Part shown: positions 15,462 through 25,069 of the stretch, in pieces
Layout of the letters: the number at the start of each line of letters is the position of its first letter
How positions within the stretch are numbered: the stretch's first letter is position 1
Assembly (NCBI RefSeq): GCF_029889745.1
Contig: NZ_CP123639.1
Coordinates: 1,841,501-1,905,500 of the forward strand
Direction: 5' to 3'
Origin: Ligilactobacillus faecis
GTDB lineage: Bacteria > Bacillota > Bacilli > Lactobacillales > Lactobacillaceae
DNA length: 64,000 bases
Made by a program: the position numbers and the translations under genes
Notes under the pieces: generated by a model
Databases searched by the model: none
What the model was told of the DNA's origin: nothing
What the model saw: only the letters and a program-made list of their open reading frames with translations

Positions 15462-17876
15462 ATGAAAGTTTCAACAAAATGGTTAAATGAATATGTTCCG
15501 GTAGCAGATCTTGATCCGATCGCACTATCAGAAAAAATCGAAAGGACAGCAGTCGAAGTTGCTAGTACGACACGCTTAGCTGACGGGCTAAAGAAGATCG
15601 TAGTTGGCCACACACTAGAAGTAAAAGATCACCCTAATTCTGATCATTTGCATATTTGCCAAGTTGATGTTGGGGAAGAAGAACCGCTTCAGATCGTCTG
15701 TGGTGCTCCAAATATCAAAGCTGATCAAAAGGTGATCGTTGCTTTACCAAATTCACGGATCGCAGGAAATGTTAAGATCAAGCGCGGAAAAATGCGTGGT
15801 GAAGTTTCCGAAGGTATGATCTGTGCTTTACAAGAATTAGGTTTTTCTGAAAGTGTCGTTCCAAAAGAATTTGCTGATGGGATCTACGTTCTACCAGCTG
15901 ATGCTAAGCCAGGAGATGCTGTCTTTGATTATCTTGGCATGGATGAGACTGTGATCGATCTAGATATTACACCAAACCGTGGTGATCTTTTGAGCATGCG
16001 TGGTGCTGCACATGAGATCGCTGCGATCTATGATCGCGAAGTGACTTTGACGCATCCGACCGTAATAGAAGATCAAACAACGACTGTAACTGATGAATTA
16101 ACTGTTACAGCTGATCCAGCTTTAGCACCAACGTATTTGATCAGAACGATCAAAAATGTCACAGTCAAAGAAAGCCCGCTTTGGTTACAGACTCGTTTAT
16201 GGAATGCAGGGATCCGTCCGATCAATAATATCGTTGACGTGACAAATTATATTTTATTAGATTATGGACAACCATTACATGCTTTTGATCAAGCTAAACT
16301 TCCTGCTAAAGAACTAACAGTGCGCTTAGCGCGAGCAGGTGAAGTTTTAACGACTTTAGATGGTGAAAAGCGCACGTTACAAACAGAAGATATCGTGATC
16401 ACAAGTAATGATGTTCCAGTTGCCTTAGCTGGAACGATGGGTGGGCTTGAGACCGAGATCAGTGAACAGACGACGACAGTTGCTTTGGAAGCTGCCGTTT
16501 TTAATGGACACCATATTCGGAAAACATCACGCCGTGAAAATCTCCACTCAGAAGCTTCGATGCGTTTTGAACGTGGGATCGATCAAGGCGCAGTTCAAGA
16601 GGCTTTAGACGCTGCCGCACAAATGATCGCCGACTTAGGTGAAGGGCAAGTTGTTAGTGGAACTGCTATTGGAGCTGAAACTAAACCGAAAGAAGTTACG
16701 ATCAAAACGAGTTCTGCACATATCAATAAAGTCTTAGGAACAGAGTTGACGCCAGAGGATATTTGTCAGATCTTTGCACGTTTAGGTTTTGAGACAAAAG
16801 CAAAAGAAGCTGATATTCTTGTTTTAGTTCCGACTCGACGCTGGGATATCACGATCGAAGCAGATCTAGTCGAGGAAGTTGCGCGGATCTATGGTTATGA
16901 TAATTTACCAACAACTTTACCAGCTGGGAAAGCCACGCCAGGAAGTTATACGCCAGCTCAAAAGCTGATTCGAGATGCACGCCAGATCTTAGAGGCAAGT
17001 GGTTTAGATCAGGCGATCTCGTATAGCTTGACGACGACCGAAAAAGCAACACGTTTTGCTTTGGAAAAAGGGCGACCAACTAAATTAGATCTACCAATGA
17101 GTAGTGAACATACGACTGCACGGATGAATTTAGTTTCAGGTCTCTTAGACGATGTTTTTTATAATGCTTCACGGAGTGTAAACGATGTTTTCCTTTATGA
17201 ACAAGGCCGTGTTTTTGTACGCAAAGACGATGAGGTTCGTCCAACTGAGATCGAGCATTTAGCTGGAGTTTTAACGGGACTTGTGCGTCCGCAAGCTTGG
17301 AACGAAGCGAAGGTGGTCGTTGATTTCTACTATGTTAAAGGGATCGTGGCCAACTTATTGGCAACGCTTGGTCTTAAAGATGTCACTTACAAGGCAACAA
17401 CAACTTATCCTGAGATGCATCCAGGCAGAACAGCGGAGATCGTAGTCAATGGTGAAGTGATCGGCTTTTTAGGTGAGATCCACCCTGTGATCCAAAAAGA
17501 ATATAAATTTAAGCAAAGAGTCTATGTCTTTGAATTAAACTTAACAAAAGTGATCGCTTTACCTAAACAAACTGAAGTTTATACGCCGATCTCAAAATAC
17601 CCATCAGTCACGCGTGATATTGCCTTAGCTGTAGCTGATAGTGTAACAAATCAACAATTAATCGACTGCATCAAACAAAATGGTGGAAGCTACTTGACTG
17701 ATGTCAAATTGTTTGACCTTTATGAGGGCGAACATATCACAGAAGGTTTCAAATCTTTAGCTTATACATTAGTTTACTCCGATCCAAATGGGACTTTACA
17801 AGATGAGGTCGTCACAAAAGCCTTTGAAAAAGTTCAAGCTAAATTGATCGAAGAATATAACGTTGATATTCGTTAA
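15462..17876 (+). CDS. pheT: Phenylalanyl-tRNA synthetase beta subunit
   Basis: The 804-residue protein contains, in order, the tRNA-binding OB domain (residues ~40-150), the B3/B4 editing domain, B5 (~400-470), the catalytic-like core and the C-terminal ferredoxin-fold anticodon-binding domain (~710-803, from YTPISKYPSVTRDIA). It starts 6 nt after the pheS stop with AAAGGA as Shine-Dalgarno, so it is co-transcribed under T-box control. Confidence 0.98.
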   Translation: MKVSTKWLNEYVPVADLDPIALSEKIERTAVEVASTTRLADGLKKIVVGHTLEVKDHPNSDHLHICQVDVGEEEPLQIVCGAPNIKADQKVIVALPNSRIAGNVKIKRGKMRGEVSEGMICALQELGFSESVVPKEFADGIYVLPADAKPGDAVFDYLGMDETVIDLDITPNRGDLLSMRGAAHEIAAIYDREVTLTHPTVIEDQTTTVTDELTVTADPALAPTYLIRTIKNVTVKESPLWLQTRLWNAGIRPINNIVDVTNYILLDYGQPLHAFDQAKLPAKELTVRLARAGEVLTTLDGEKRTLQTEDIVITSNDVPVALAGTMGGLETEISEQTTTVALEAAVFNGHHIRKTSRRENLHSEASMRFERGIDQGAVQEALDAAAQMIADLGEGQVVSGTAIGAETKPKEVTIKTSSAHINKVLGTELTPEDICQIFARLGFETKAKEADILVLVPTRRWDITIEADLVEEVARIYGYDNLPTTLPAGKATPGSYTPAQKLIRDARQILEASGLDQAISYSLTTTEKATRFALEKGRPTKLDLPMSSEHTTARMNLVSGLLDDVFYNASRSVNDVFLYEQGRVFVRKDDEVRPTEIEHLAGVLTGLVRPQAWNEAKVVVDFYYVKGIVANLLATLGLKDVTYKATTTYPEMHPGRTAEIVVNGEVIGFLGEIHPVIQKEYKFKQRVYVFELNLTKVIALPKQTEVYTPISKYPSVTRDIALAVADSVTNQQLIDCIKQNGGSYLTDVKLFDLYEGEHITEGFKSLAYTLVYSDPNGTLQDEVVTKAFEKVQAKLIEEYNVDIR

Positions 17877-17883
17877 TACTCAA

Positions 17884-17917
17884 AAAGACCGAGAAAATAG
17901 TATTCTTGGTCTTTTTT
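17884..17917 (+). terminator. Intrinsic terminator of pheST
   Basis: A stem formed by AAAGACCGAGAA and TTCTTGGTCTTT with a 7-nt loop is followed by T. Confidence 0.85.
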
Positions 17918-17931
17918 GTTATGAGAACGTG

Positions 17932-18165
17932 TTGCATTTAATGAACTAGACTTATATAATGGTAGGGATAGAGTTCAAGGAGTGATTAATAAAGAGCATA
18001 TTATAAGTAAATTTAAGCGGATCTAAAATGCTAAAGTTATACATAAATAAGTTGGTGAGATGCTTTTAGATCGTTCGTAATAATTTAGGAAAGGAAGCTA
18101 TATTCTTACATAGATCAGTTCGTCCAAGTAAGTCTATGCGAAAATATAGTAAGATAGGTGATATT
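17932..18165 (+). promoter_or_regulatory. mltG: mltG promoter and ~200-nt structured leader
   Basis: TTGCAT (17932-17937), 17 bp and TATAAT (17955-17960) form the promoter. The leader contains a 9-bp perfect inverted repeat GATCTAAAA (18020-18028) / TTTTAGATC (18064-18072). Then comes AAAGGA (18090-18095), directly followed by GCTATAT (18097-18103), a 40-nt loop and ATATAGT (18144-18150). The second arm overlaps the first codons if the ATG at 18136 is the start. AGGTG then precedes a TTG at 18166. Confidence 0.6.
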
Positions 18166-19269
18166 TTGGATAAGAAAGATAACGATCAAAAGAAGCCTGT
18201 AGCTAAAAAGATCATTATTGGTGTGATCGCTTTGATCGCAGTGTTGGTCGTTTTAGTGGGGGCTTTTGGTTATAACTATGTTAAAACTGCTTTACAGCCT
18301 TTAGATAGAAACTCAAATAAGCAGATCGAGGTAAAGATCCCAGTCGGTAGTACAAATAAACAGATCGGGGCGATCCTTGAAGAAAAGAAAGTGATCAAAA
18401 GTGGTTTTGTCTTTGATTACTATGTCAGAACAAATAAGCTTGCCAGTTTTAAAGCGGGTTATTATGAATTAAAACCTTCGATGAGTTTAGCAACGATCGC
18501 CAAAGAACTGCAAAAAGGTGGTGCAAGTCAACCGCTGAGTTCAGGGAAAGTTCTAGTCAAAGAAGGGGTCACGATCGATGAGATCGGTGATGTGATCGCT
18601 CAAACGACAAAATTCAAAAAGCAAGATTTTTTAGCTTTAGTCAATGATGAAAGCTTTTTGAATGAATTAAAAGCGAAATATCCTGAACTTTTGACTTCAG
18701 CACTTGAGGCTAAAGATGTCCGATACCGTTTAGAAGGTTATCTTTACCCAGCTACGTATGCTGTCCAAAAAAATGAGACTTTAAAGCAATTAGTCGAACA
18801 GATGGTGGCTAAAACAAATGAAATGCTGACACCGTATTATACAAAGATCAAAGAAAAAAACTATACGGTCCAACAAGTATTGACACTTGCTTCGTTAGTT
18901 GAACGTGAAGGCGTGACTACTAAAGATCGTTATAAGATCGCAGGTGTTTTTGAGAATCGGTTAGAGAAGAATATGAAGATCCAGTCGGATATTTCAGTCT
19001 TATATGCGCTTGGAAAGCACAAACAAAATGTTACTTATAAGGATCTTGAAGTTGATTCGCCATATAATCTTTATAAAAATGAAGGCATGGGTCCTGGACC
19101 GTTCAATAATCCAAGTATCGCTTCCGTCAAAGCTGTGCTAGATCCTATTGATAAAGATAAAGGCTATCTTTACTTTATCGCCAATATGAAGACTGGCAAA
19201 GTTTACTTCTCAAAAACTTATGCTGAACACCAAGAACTAACTAAAGAACTTGAAAAAGATAATCAATAA
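18136..19269 (+). CDS. mltG: Endolytic murein transglycosylase MltG (YceG family)
   Basis: It cleaves nascent glycan strands at the membrane and is thought to set glycan length during elongation. One transmembrane helix (about residues 25-47, from [13 protein letters not shown]) leads to a LysM-like region and the YceG catalytic domain. The catalytic Glu is in LASLVEREG (residue 256 from the ATG), with a C-terminal [10 protein letters not shown] motif. The start is uncertain: ATG 18136 lacks a nearby Shine-Dalgarno, whereas TTG 18166 follows AGGTG at 5 nt. Both leave the membrane helix intact. It leads the mltG-udk-greA run. Confidence 0.93.
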   Translation: MRKYSKIGDILDKKDNDQKKPVAKKIIIGVIALIAVLVVLVGAFGYNYVKTALQPLDRNSNKQIEVKIPVGSTNKQIGAILEEKKVIKSGFVFDYYVRTNKLASFKAGYYELKPSMSLATIAKELQKGGASQPLSSGKVLVKEGVTIDEIGDVIAQTTKFKKQDFLALVNDESFLNELKAKYPELLTSALEAKDVRYRLEGYLYPATYAVQKNETLKQLVEQMVAKTNEMLTPYYTKIKEKNYTVQQVLTLASLVEREGVTTKDRYKIAGVFENRLEKNMKIQSDISVLYALGKHKQNVTYKDLEVDSPYNLYKNEGMGPGPFNNPSIASVKAVLDPIDKDKGYLYFIANMKTGKVYFSKTYAEHQELTKELEKDNQ

Positions 19270-19289
19270 TTTTAAGGAGAATTACATTC

Positions 19290-19940
19290 ATGGCACAAGC
19301 AAATAAACGTCCTCGTCCGATCATCATTGGAGTAACTGGAGGTTCAGGGAGCGGGAAAACTTCTGTTTCACGTGCGATCTTTGACCAATTGCACGGCCAC
19401 TCTTTGATGATGTTGCAAGAAGATTCCTATTACAAAAGTCAAGATGATGTTCCATTTGAAGAACGCACAAAAGTCAACTACGATCACCCAAATGCATTTG
19501 ATACAGATCTCTTGATCGAACAATTAGAAGATCTTTTAGAATGGAAAACGATCGAGATCCCTGTTTATGACTATGCGGCTCATACACGTAGTAAAGAAGT
19601 CGTTGTTCAAGAACCACGCGAAGTGATCATCGTTGAAGGGATCTTGACTTTAAATGATGCACGCTTGCGTGATCTAATGGATATCAAGATCTTTGTTGAT
19701 ACAGACGATGATATCCGGATCATTCGTCGGATCCAACGAGATATCGAAGAACGAGGACGGACTTTACAGTCAGTGATCGATCAATACTTAGATACGGTCA
19801 AACCGATGTATCATCAATTTATCGAACCGTCGAAGCGTTATGCTGATATTATTGTGCCTGAAGGTGGCGAAAACCAAGTTGCGATCGACCTTTTAGTTAC
19901 AAAGGTCAGAGATATCATTCGCAAAAATGAAGCAAAATAG
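19290..19940 (+). CDS. udk: Uridine kinase
   Basis: It phosphorylates uridine and cytidine with GTP or ATP in pyrimidine salvage. The P-loop GGSGSGKTS is near residues 16-24, the base-binding QEDSYYK and DHPNAFD follow, then the EGILTL Walker-B-like strand and [12 protein letters not shown] lid. The length of 216 residues is standard. AAGGAG lies 10 nt before the ATG, 20 nt after mltG. Confidence 0.97.
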   Translation: MAQANKRPRPIIIGVTGGSGSGKTSVSRAIFDQLHGHSLMMLQEDSYYKSQDDVPFEERTKVNYDHPNAFDTDLLIEQLEDLLEWKTIEIPVYDYAAHTRSKEVVVQEPREVIIVEGILTLNDARLRDLMDIKIFVDTDDDIRIIRRIQRDIEERGRTLQSVIDQYLDTVKPMYHQFIEPSKRYADIIVPEGGENQVAIDLLVTKVRDIIRKNEAK

Positions 19941-19951
19941 TCGGGCTGTGT

Positions 19952-19957
19952 TATAAT
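19952..19957 (+). promoter_or_regulatory. greA: Extended -10 element before greA
   Basis: TGTTATAAT in the udk-greA gap is an extended -10; no good -35 is seen 17 bp upstream. It suggests greA has its own promoter besides read-through from mltG-udk. Confidence 0.45.
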
Positions 19958-19995
19958 TTAAACACAAGATCCAATAATTTTAATGGGGTGTAAGA

Positions 19996-20469
19996 ATGGC
20001 TGAAGAAAAAACATTTCCAATGACATTGGAAGGTAAAGAAAAACTCGAAGTAGAATTAGAAGAATTACGTACAACTAAACGAGCAGAGATCATCGAACGT
20101 ATCAAGATCGCACGTTCTTTTGGGGATCTTTCAGAAAATTCTGAATATGAAGCTGCTAAAAATGAACAGTCGATGCTTGAAGGACGGATCAAAGAAGTTA
20201 CAAATATGTTGAACCATGCAGAGATCATCGATAACGGCTCGATCGCAGCAGATGAAGTTGCGATCGGTAAAACAGTTGTTTTCCAAGAAGATGACGATGA
20301 ACCTGAGACTTATCAGATCGTTGGGGCAGCTGAAGCAGATCCGTTTGCAGGTAAGATCTCAAATGAATCTCCGATCGCGCAAAGTTTAGTGGGGCATAAA
20401 GTTGGTGACCTCGTCACAGTTGAAACACCTGGTGGCGAGATGCAAGTTAAGATCCTCGAAGTCAAATAA
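19996..20469 (+). CDS. greA: Transcription elongation factor GreA
   Basis: GreA enters the RNA polymerase secondary channel and stimulates cleavage of backtracked RNA. The N-terminal coiled coil (residues 1-75) carries the acidic tip in [12 protein letters not shown]; the C-terminal FKBP-like domain ends with QVKILEVK. The length of 157 residues is normal. It is the last gene before the IS; no own terminator survives between its stop and the IS end 8 nt later. Confidence 0.98.
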   Translation: MAEEKTFPMTLEGKEKLEVELEELRTTKRAEIIERIKIARSFGDLSENSEYEAAKNEQSMLEGRIKEVTNMLNHAEIIDNGSIAADEVAIGKTVVFQEDDDEPETYQIVGAAEADPFAGKISNESPIAQSLVGHKVGDLVTVETPGGEMQVKILEVK

Positions 20470-20476
20470 TTAAGCC

Positions 20477-22278
20477 AAAAAGAGGCTGTGACATAAGTCT
20501 ACAAAATAAAGCTGGATGTATGGAAACCTTCGTGTTTCATATATCCAGCTTTTGAATTATAATCAAAGAAAAAAGGTAGCCACGCCCGGCTACCTCACAA
20601 TTACCCTCGAAAGGATAACATAAAATGATACACAGTCATTATAACATTAATCAGACTATTTTGAACATCTCTTTAGAATATATTCCTGAAAAAAATCATC
20701 CAGCTCTCTACATCAATGAACTTGTTGAAAGTTTAGAACTCAAGTATAACTATCAATTTGGACGCCCTCGTGAATATGATCTAGCTGCTATGCTAAAGCT
20801 CACTTTACTTGCTTATAGCTATGGTATCTTTAGTAGTCGAAAAATTGAGAGATTTGCTCGCGAAAATAAGCCTGCTGGTTGGTTGATCGCTGATCAAGTC
20901 CCTTCTTATCGAACTATTTGTCGTTTTCGGATCTCTGATGAGTTAGCTACCTTAACACAAGAGAGTTTAACTAAATTGACAGCTTTTCTAAAAAAACATA
21001 ATCTGATTGATGACATTTCTTTCATTGACGGTACGAAGATCCTTGCGGATGCTAATAAGTATTCTTTTGTCTGGAAGAAAAATGTCGTTCGTTTTGATGA
21101 GCTCAATCGTCAAAAAGTTGTTGAACTTTTAGGCGAGCTCCACGAAGCTAAAGTTATCGGAAAGATCCCCAAAGGATCTGACCTGACTTTGGAAGCATTA
21201 GATGTAATAATTGCCAAGTTTGAAGATTATCTAGTTGCTTTAGATCAAAAAGTCGAAGAAACTAGACAAGTATCGCCGAACCCTGCGAAACAAGAACGTC
21301 GAAAATTAAAGGCAACCTACAAAAAACTATTAACGCGTAAAGAAAAAATGCAAAATCACCAAAAACAAAAAGACATCCTTAGAGAACGAAATAGTTACTC
21401 TAAAACTGACCATGATGCTACTTTTATGCGTGTAAAAGAAGATCCAATGTTAAACGGACAACTAAAACCTGCTTATAATCTTCAAATTGCTACTAGTAAC
21501 CAGTTTATTACCGGGTATAAGTTATTTGCTAATCCAACTGATACAAGAACGCTTCCTACTTTTATTGACCATTTGAATGACAATGGCGTACTTGGTTCAA
21601 CTATCGTTGCTGATGCTGGGTATGGTTCTGAGAGTAATTATCGTTTTTGTGACGATAATTACGGTGATCGCACCGTTTTGATCCCTTATGGGACAATGCT
21701 CAAAGAGAATAGTCGCAAATGGAAAACTGATGATCATAAAATCATGAATTGGTCTTATAATGAAAAAGATGACTATTATTTAGACCTTAACGGTGTTAGA
21801 TTCAATTTTTCAAACTATTCTAAAAGAACTGATAAGTATGGATTTACTAGAGATTTTAAAGTATATACTGCTGAAAAATTTGATGATGATCATTTGATAG
21901 ATCCCCGAGCCTTAACTAAAAGTGGACACGTAAGGAAGATCATGGTCAATAATGCCTGGGAATATTTTAAAGCACAACAACGAGCTTTACTTTCATCTTC
22001 TAATACTGGATCAATCTATGCACGGCGCAAAATTGATGTTGAACCTGTTTTTGGAAGATTGAAGGCTTCTTTGGGATTCAACCGATTCTCAGTTAGGGGG
22101 AGCGAAAGAGTCGAAAAGGAAATGGGCATTGTAGTTTTGGCAATGAATATCAACAAATTAGTCACAGTAGTGACCAAGATAAACAAAATACGTAAAGAAA
22201 AAGTATCTCAGAAATCAAATTTTCGATTTCTGAGATACTTTTCTCTTATAGAGACTACTTATGTCACAGCCTCTTTTT
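20477..22278 (+). mobile_element. Complete IS1182-type insertion sequence
   Basis: Terminal inverted repeats AAAAAGAGGCTGTGACATAAGT (inside 20477-20498 and 22257-22278) bound an element of about 1.8 kb with one transposase gene. Just inside the left end a strong hairpin (about 20508-20553, AAAGCTGGAT.../...ATCCAGCTTT) can stop transcription from greA entering the element. A second terminator hairpin is at 22199-22241 near the right end. Ile codon choice is more mixed than in the host genes. No clear target duplication is visible. Confidence 0.88.
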
Positions 22279-22289
22279 TTGTACTATGA
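20625..22289 (+). CDS. IS1182-family DDE transposase
   Basis: The N-terminal third is the DUF772-type domain (FGRPREYDLAAMLKL); the DDE catalytic core shows Asp in FIDGTKILAD, Asp in IVADAGYGSES and Glu in KIDVEPVFGRLKASLGF. AAAGGA lies 9 nt before the ATG. The frame stays open through the internal terminator and the right inverted repeat and stops only 11 nt outside the element, overlapping the dapF stop region. The last ~30 residues are therefore encoded by terminator, terminal repeat and flank and are probably not conserved. Confidence 0.88.
   Translation: MIHSHYNINQTILNISLEYIPEKNHPALYINELVESLELKYNYQFGRPREYDLAAMLKLTLLAYSYGIFSSRKIERFARENKPAGWLIADQVPSYRTICRFRISDELATLTQESLTKLTAFLKKHNLIDDISFIDGTKILADANKYSFVWKKNVVRFDELNRQKVVELLGELHEAKVIGKIPKGSDLTLEALDVIIAKFEDYLVALDQKVEETRQVSPNPAKQERRKLKATYKKLLTRKEKMQNHQKQKDILRERNSYSKTDHDATFMRVKEDPMLNGQLKPAYNLQIATSNQFITGYKLFANPTDTRTLPTFIDHLNDNGVLGSTIVADAGYGSESNYRFCDDNYGDRTVLIPYGTMLKENSRKWKTDDHKIMNWSYNEKDDYYLDLNGVRFNFSNYSKRTDKYGFTRDFKVYTAEKFDDDHLIDPRALTKSGHVRKIMVNNAWEYFKAQQRALLSSSNTGSIYARRKIDVEPVFGRLKASLGFNRFSVRGSERVEKEMGIVVLAMNINKLVTVVTKINKIRKEKVSQKSNFRFLRYFSLIETTYVTASFFVL
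22199..22241 (+). terminator. Terminator hairpin inside the IS right end
   Basis: AAGTATCTCAGAAATC and its complement (ending 22240) form a 16-bp stem with a short AT-rich loop, followed by TTCTCTT. It lies inside the open transposase frame. Confidence 0.75.
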
Positions 22290-23267
22290 TCTCTGAATAA
22301 AATCTAAGTAAGCTGCTTGTTCACTTGTTTCAGTGATCGTACAGTTTTTTGAGGTAACATCGTTTTGATAGAGTGCTTGCTCATCGACATCGATCAGATG
22401 AGTGACAGTTGCATTTCCGATAAGTTGTAATTTATAAATTCCCTCTGTTTGGCTCACTTTTGTTTTGACCATCCCACCAGGATTAAAAACGGTGATCTCC
22501 TCGTTTAATGGGCAAAGTTCTGGAAAGCTAAGATGAAAGGCTAAACTTGTTGCTGACATACCTGTTCCACAAGCATTTGTAAAACCTACGCCACGTTCGT
22601 AAGTACGCACGAAAAGTTTTTTAGGGCCTAAGACCTCAGCAAAATTAACATTGACGCCATCAGTAAAATATGGGTTAGGACGGTTCAATTTCTGTCCGAG
22701 CTGTTCTAATAGAGTAGCTGATGCTTTGATATCAGGCACAAACCCGATCAAATGCGGATTAGGGACAGCTAAGATCGAAAAGCGGATCTTTGCGCTAGGG
22801 TCAAATTCTCGCAGGGGACGATCAATGATCTTGTCTGCCCCTAAGTTATCAAATGGAAGATAATGCTTCTCAAAATGGATCGGTGAGATCTCGACTCCAA
22901 AGGCTGGGACATCGGGGGCTAGTTCAGGTTCTTTACTAACAGCTAGGTCAGCTTGCAATGTCTCGACTAAAAAATGCTCGCGCTGATATTTGTCAGCTAA
23001 ATAACGTGCGACAGTACGCAAACCATTGCCACACATCGATGCTTCACTACCATCTGTATTGATCACTCGCATTTTGGCAAGAGCATTTTTGCTTGTAGGC
23101 GCTTCGATGCATAAGACACCGTCAGCTCCGCCTAAGATCCCCGTATTCGTAGCAGTTAATTTCTTAGTTAATGCGATCAATTCTTGCTCAGTCAAAGGTT
23201 GCTTAAGCAAAGTTTGATCGAGAATAAAGAAACTATTTTGTGAACCATGAACTTTTTGAAGACGCAT
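22284..23267 (-). CDS. dapF: Diaminopimelate epimerase
   Basis: It converts LL-DAP to meso-DAP, the peptidoglycan and lysine precursor. Both catalytic Cys are visible, in SMCGNGLR and TNACGTGMSA. The 327-residue length is slightly long, mainly at the N- and C-termini. AAAGGAACG precedes the ATG. It is on the opposite strand from, and separated by the L-box leader from, the other dap genes, so it is probably not under lysine riboswitch control. The IS right end lies 6 nt from its stop codon. Confidence 0.95.
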   Translation of the reverse strand: MRLQKVHGSQNSFFILDQTLLKQPLTEQELIALTKKLTATNTGILGGADGVLCIEAPTSKNALAKMRVINTDGSEASMCGNGLRTVARYLADKYQREHFLVETLQADLAVSKEPELAPDVPAFGVEISPIHFEKHYLPFDNLGADKIIDRPLREFDPSAKIRFSILAVPNPHLIGFVPDIKASATLLEQLGQKLNRPNPYFTDGVNVNFAEVLGPKKLFVRTYERGVGFTNACGTGMSATSLAFHLSFPELCPLNEEITVFNPGGMVKTKVSQTEGIYKLQLIGNATVTHLIDVDEQALYQNDVTSKNCTITETSEQAAYLDFIQRS

Positions 23268-23477
23268 AAACTTCGTTCCTTTCGTTTAATTCTCATCTAA
23301 CGTTTTTGTAAATTTTTTTATTAAATCAATACTAACAAAAGTCGATATTTAAGACAATCACTAAATAAAAAAATCTGGCTAAAGTTTTTTAACAAAATTT
23401 ATTAGTATTCTTCGCTCGAAATGTGTTTCAAAAAAACATTAAAAATCCTTGACTATATTACCGAAAGATTATAATAT
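23268..23477 (+). promoter_or_regulatory. dapF/lysA divergent intergenic region with L-box promoter
   Basis: TTGACT (23449-23454) and TAATAT (23472-23477) at 17 bp, or TATAAT (23470-23475) at 15 bp, form the lysine operon promoter. The rest is AT-rich; a dapF promoter must lie on the minus strand here but no confident pair is chosen. Confidence 0.65.
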
Positions 23478-23483
23478 TATGTT

Positions 23484-23731
23484 AAATCGAAGAGGCGCGA
23501 CTGACAAGAGTACGGTGCTTTAGCTGCTATAACAGCATTTGAGGGCATTCTGAAAGGGAAAGTCGCCGAAGTTTAGATGATTTATAGATCATTTGAACTG
23601 GGGCGTAGTTTAAGAGACTACGGACTGTCGCAACTTAGTCAACAGTTGCGGAGTGCTATCGATCAAATTGAATTTTTGCACTTATTCAGCAAGGATCTTT
23701 TTAGGCGATAGGACTAAGAAGATCCTTTTTT
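23484..23731 (+). ncRNA. Lysine riboswitch (L-box) with terminator
   Basis: The leader has the L-box landmarks: GAAGAGGCGCG at the 5' end, GAGGGCATTCTGAAAGGGAAAGTCGCCGAAG-type core (key block AAAGTCGCCGAAG), ACTGGGGCG, GACTGTCGCAAC and GTTGCGGAGTGCTATC closing the junction near 23663. The expression platform is AAGGATCTT/AAGATCCTT with T6 (23691-23731). Lysine binding favours the terminator, switching off lysA-dapD-deacetylase-dapA-dapB-asd. Confidence 0.95.
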
Positions 23732-23756
23732 AATACGAGAACAAGGTGGGGATTTT

Positions 23757-25049
23757 ATGACGATCACGACAGGTAAGACAGGACATTTAACTATTGGAGG
23801 GGTTGATGCTGTGGCTTTAGCCCATAAATATCAAACGCCACTTGTCGTTTACGATGTCGCTTCGATCAAAGAGCAGATCAAACGTTTCAAACAAGTTTTT
23901 GAAGAACAAGGAGTAGCATACGAGGTGAGCTATGCAAGTAAAGCCTTTTGTGCACTGGCGATCTATCAAGTGATCGCAGAGTTAGATTGTCATACAGATG
24001 TTGTTTCTGGAGGCGAGCTAGCAACAGCTCTAAAAGCAGGTTTTCCGGCGGAAAAGATCAGTTTTCATGGGAATAATAAATCAATGGCAGAACTAGAATT
24101 TGCAGTCAAAGCTGGTGTTGGGGCCATCATCGTTGATAATTTTTATGAGATCGAACTTTTAAAGCAAGTCTTGCAAGAACAAAAGGCGACCGCTAAAGTT
24201 ATTTTGCGAGTGACACCTGGGATCTCAGCACATACGCATGAATACGATCAAACTGGTCAAGTCGATAGTAAATTTGGCTTTGATCTTGCTTCTGGGCAAG
24301 CAGATCAAGCTTTAGAAGAACTCTTAAAACTTGAGCAGATCGAAGTTTTAGGACTTCATGCCCATATCGGTTCGCAGATCTTTGAAGTTGGTGGTTTTGA
24401 ATTAGTTGGTCAAAAGCTGATGGAAGTTGCCCATGCTTGGACTCAAAAATACGGTTACGTTGCAAAAGTCATCAATGTTGGTGGTGGCTTTGGGATCAAG
24501 TATACAGCTGAAGATACGCCATTAGCCCCTGAAAAATTTGTTGAACAGATCGTAAAAGTGATCAAGCAAAAGGCGAACGAATTTCAAATGGAAGTGCCTG
24601 AAATCTGGATCGAGCCAGGACGTTCGATCGTAGGCCCAGCCGGGTATAGCTTATATACAGTTGGCTCACGCAAAGATCTTCCTGATCACTTATCATATCT
24701 TGCTGTTGATGGTGGGATGGGTGATAATATCCGACCTGCATTATATCAAGCTAAATATACAGCGGTCTTAGCTAATGATCCGTTAAAAACTGCGACAACG
24801 ACAGTGCGTTTAGCTGGTAAATATTGCGAATCAGGTGATATTTTGGTAGCAAAAGCTGCGCTACCTGAAACAAAGCCAGGTGATATCGTCGCTTTACTTG
24901 CAACAGGGGCTTACGGGTATGCGATGGCTTCAAATTATAATCGTAATCCTCGTCCTGCAGTTGTTTTTGTAGAAGATGGAAAAGATAAGTTAGTGATCAA
25001 ACGCGAAACGTATGCTGATCTACTAGCATTAGATCTTCCCTATAAATAA
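23757..25049 (+). CDS. lysA: Diaminopimelate decarboxylase
   Basis: A PLP enzyme that decarboxylates meso-DAP to lysine. The PLP Lys is in YASKAFCA, the GGGFG phosphate-binding motif (NVGGGFGIKY) and EPGRS substrate motif follow, and the C-terminal barrel carries the active-site Cys in KYCESGD. The length of 430 residues is standard. It is first in the L-box operon, so lysine represses its own last step together with the earlier steps. Confidence 0.97.
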   Translation: MTITTGKTGHLTIGGVDAVALAHKYQTPLVVYDVASIKEQIKRFKQVFEEQGVAYEVSYASKAFCALAIYQVIAELDCHTDVVSGGELATALKAGFPAEKISFHGNNKSMAELEFAVKAGVGAIIVDNFYEIELLKQVLQEQKATAKVILRVTPGISAHTHEYDQTGQVDSKFGFDLASGQADQALEELLKLEQIEVLGLHAHIGSQIFEVGGFELVGQKLMEVAHAWTQKYGYVAKVINVGGGFGIKYTAEDTPLAPEKFVEQIVKVIKQKANEFQMEVPEIWIEPGRSIVGPAGYSLYTVGSRKDLPDHLSYLAVDGGMGDNIRPALYQAKYTAVLANDPLKTATTTVRLAGKYCESGDILVAKAALPETKPGDIVALLATGAYGYAMASNYNRNPRPAVVFVEDGKDKLVIKRETYADLLALDLPYK

Positions 25050-25069
25050 TGAAATGAGGTTTTAAGGAA

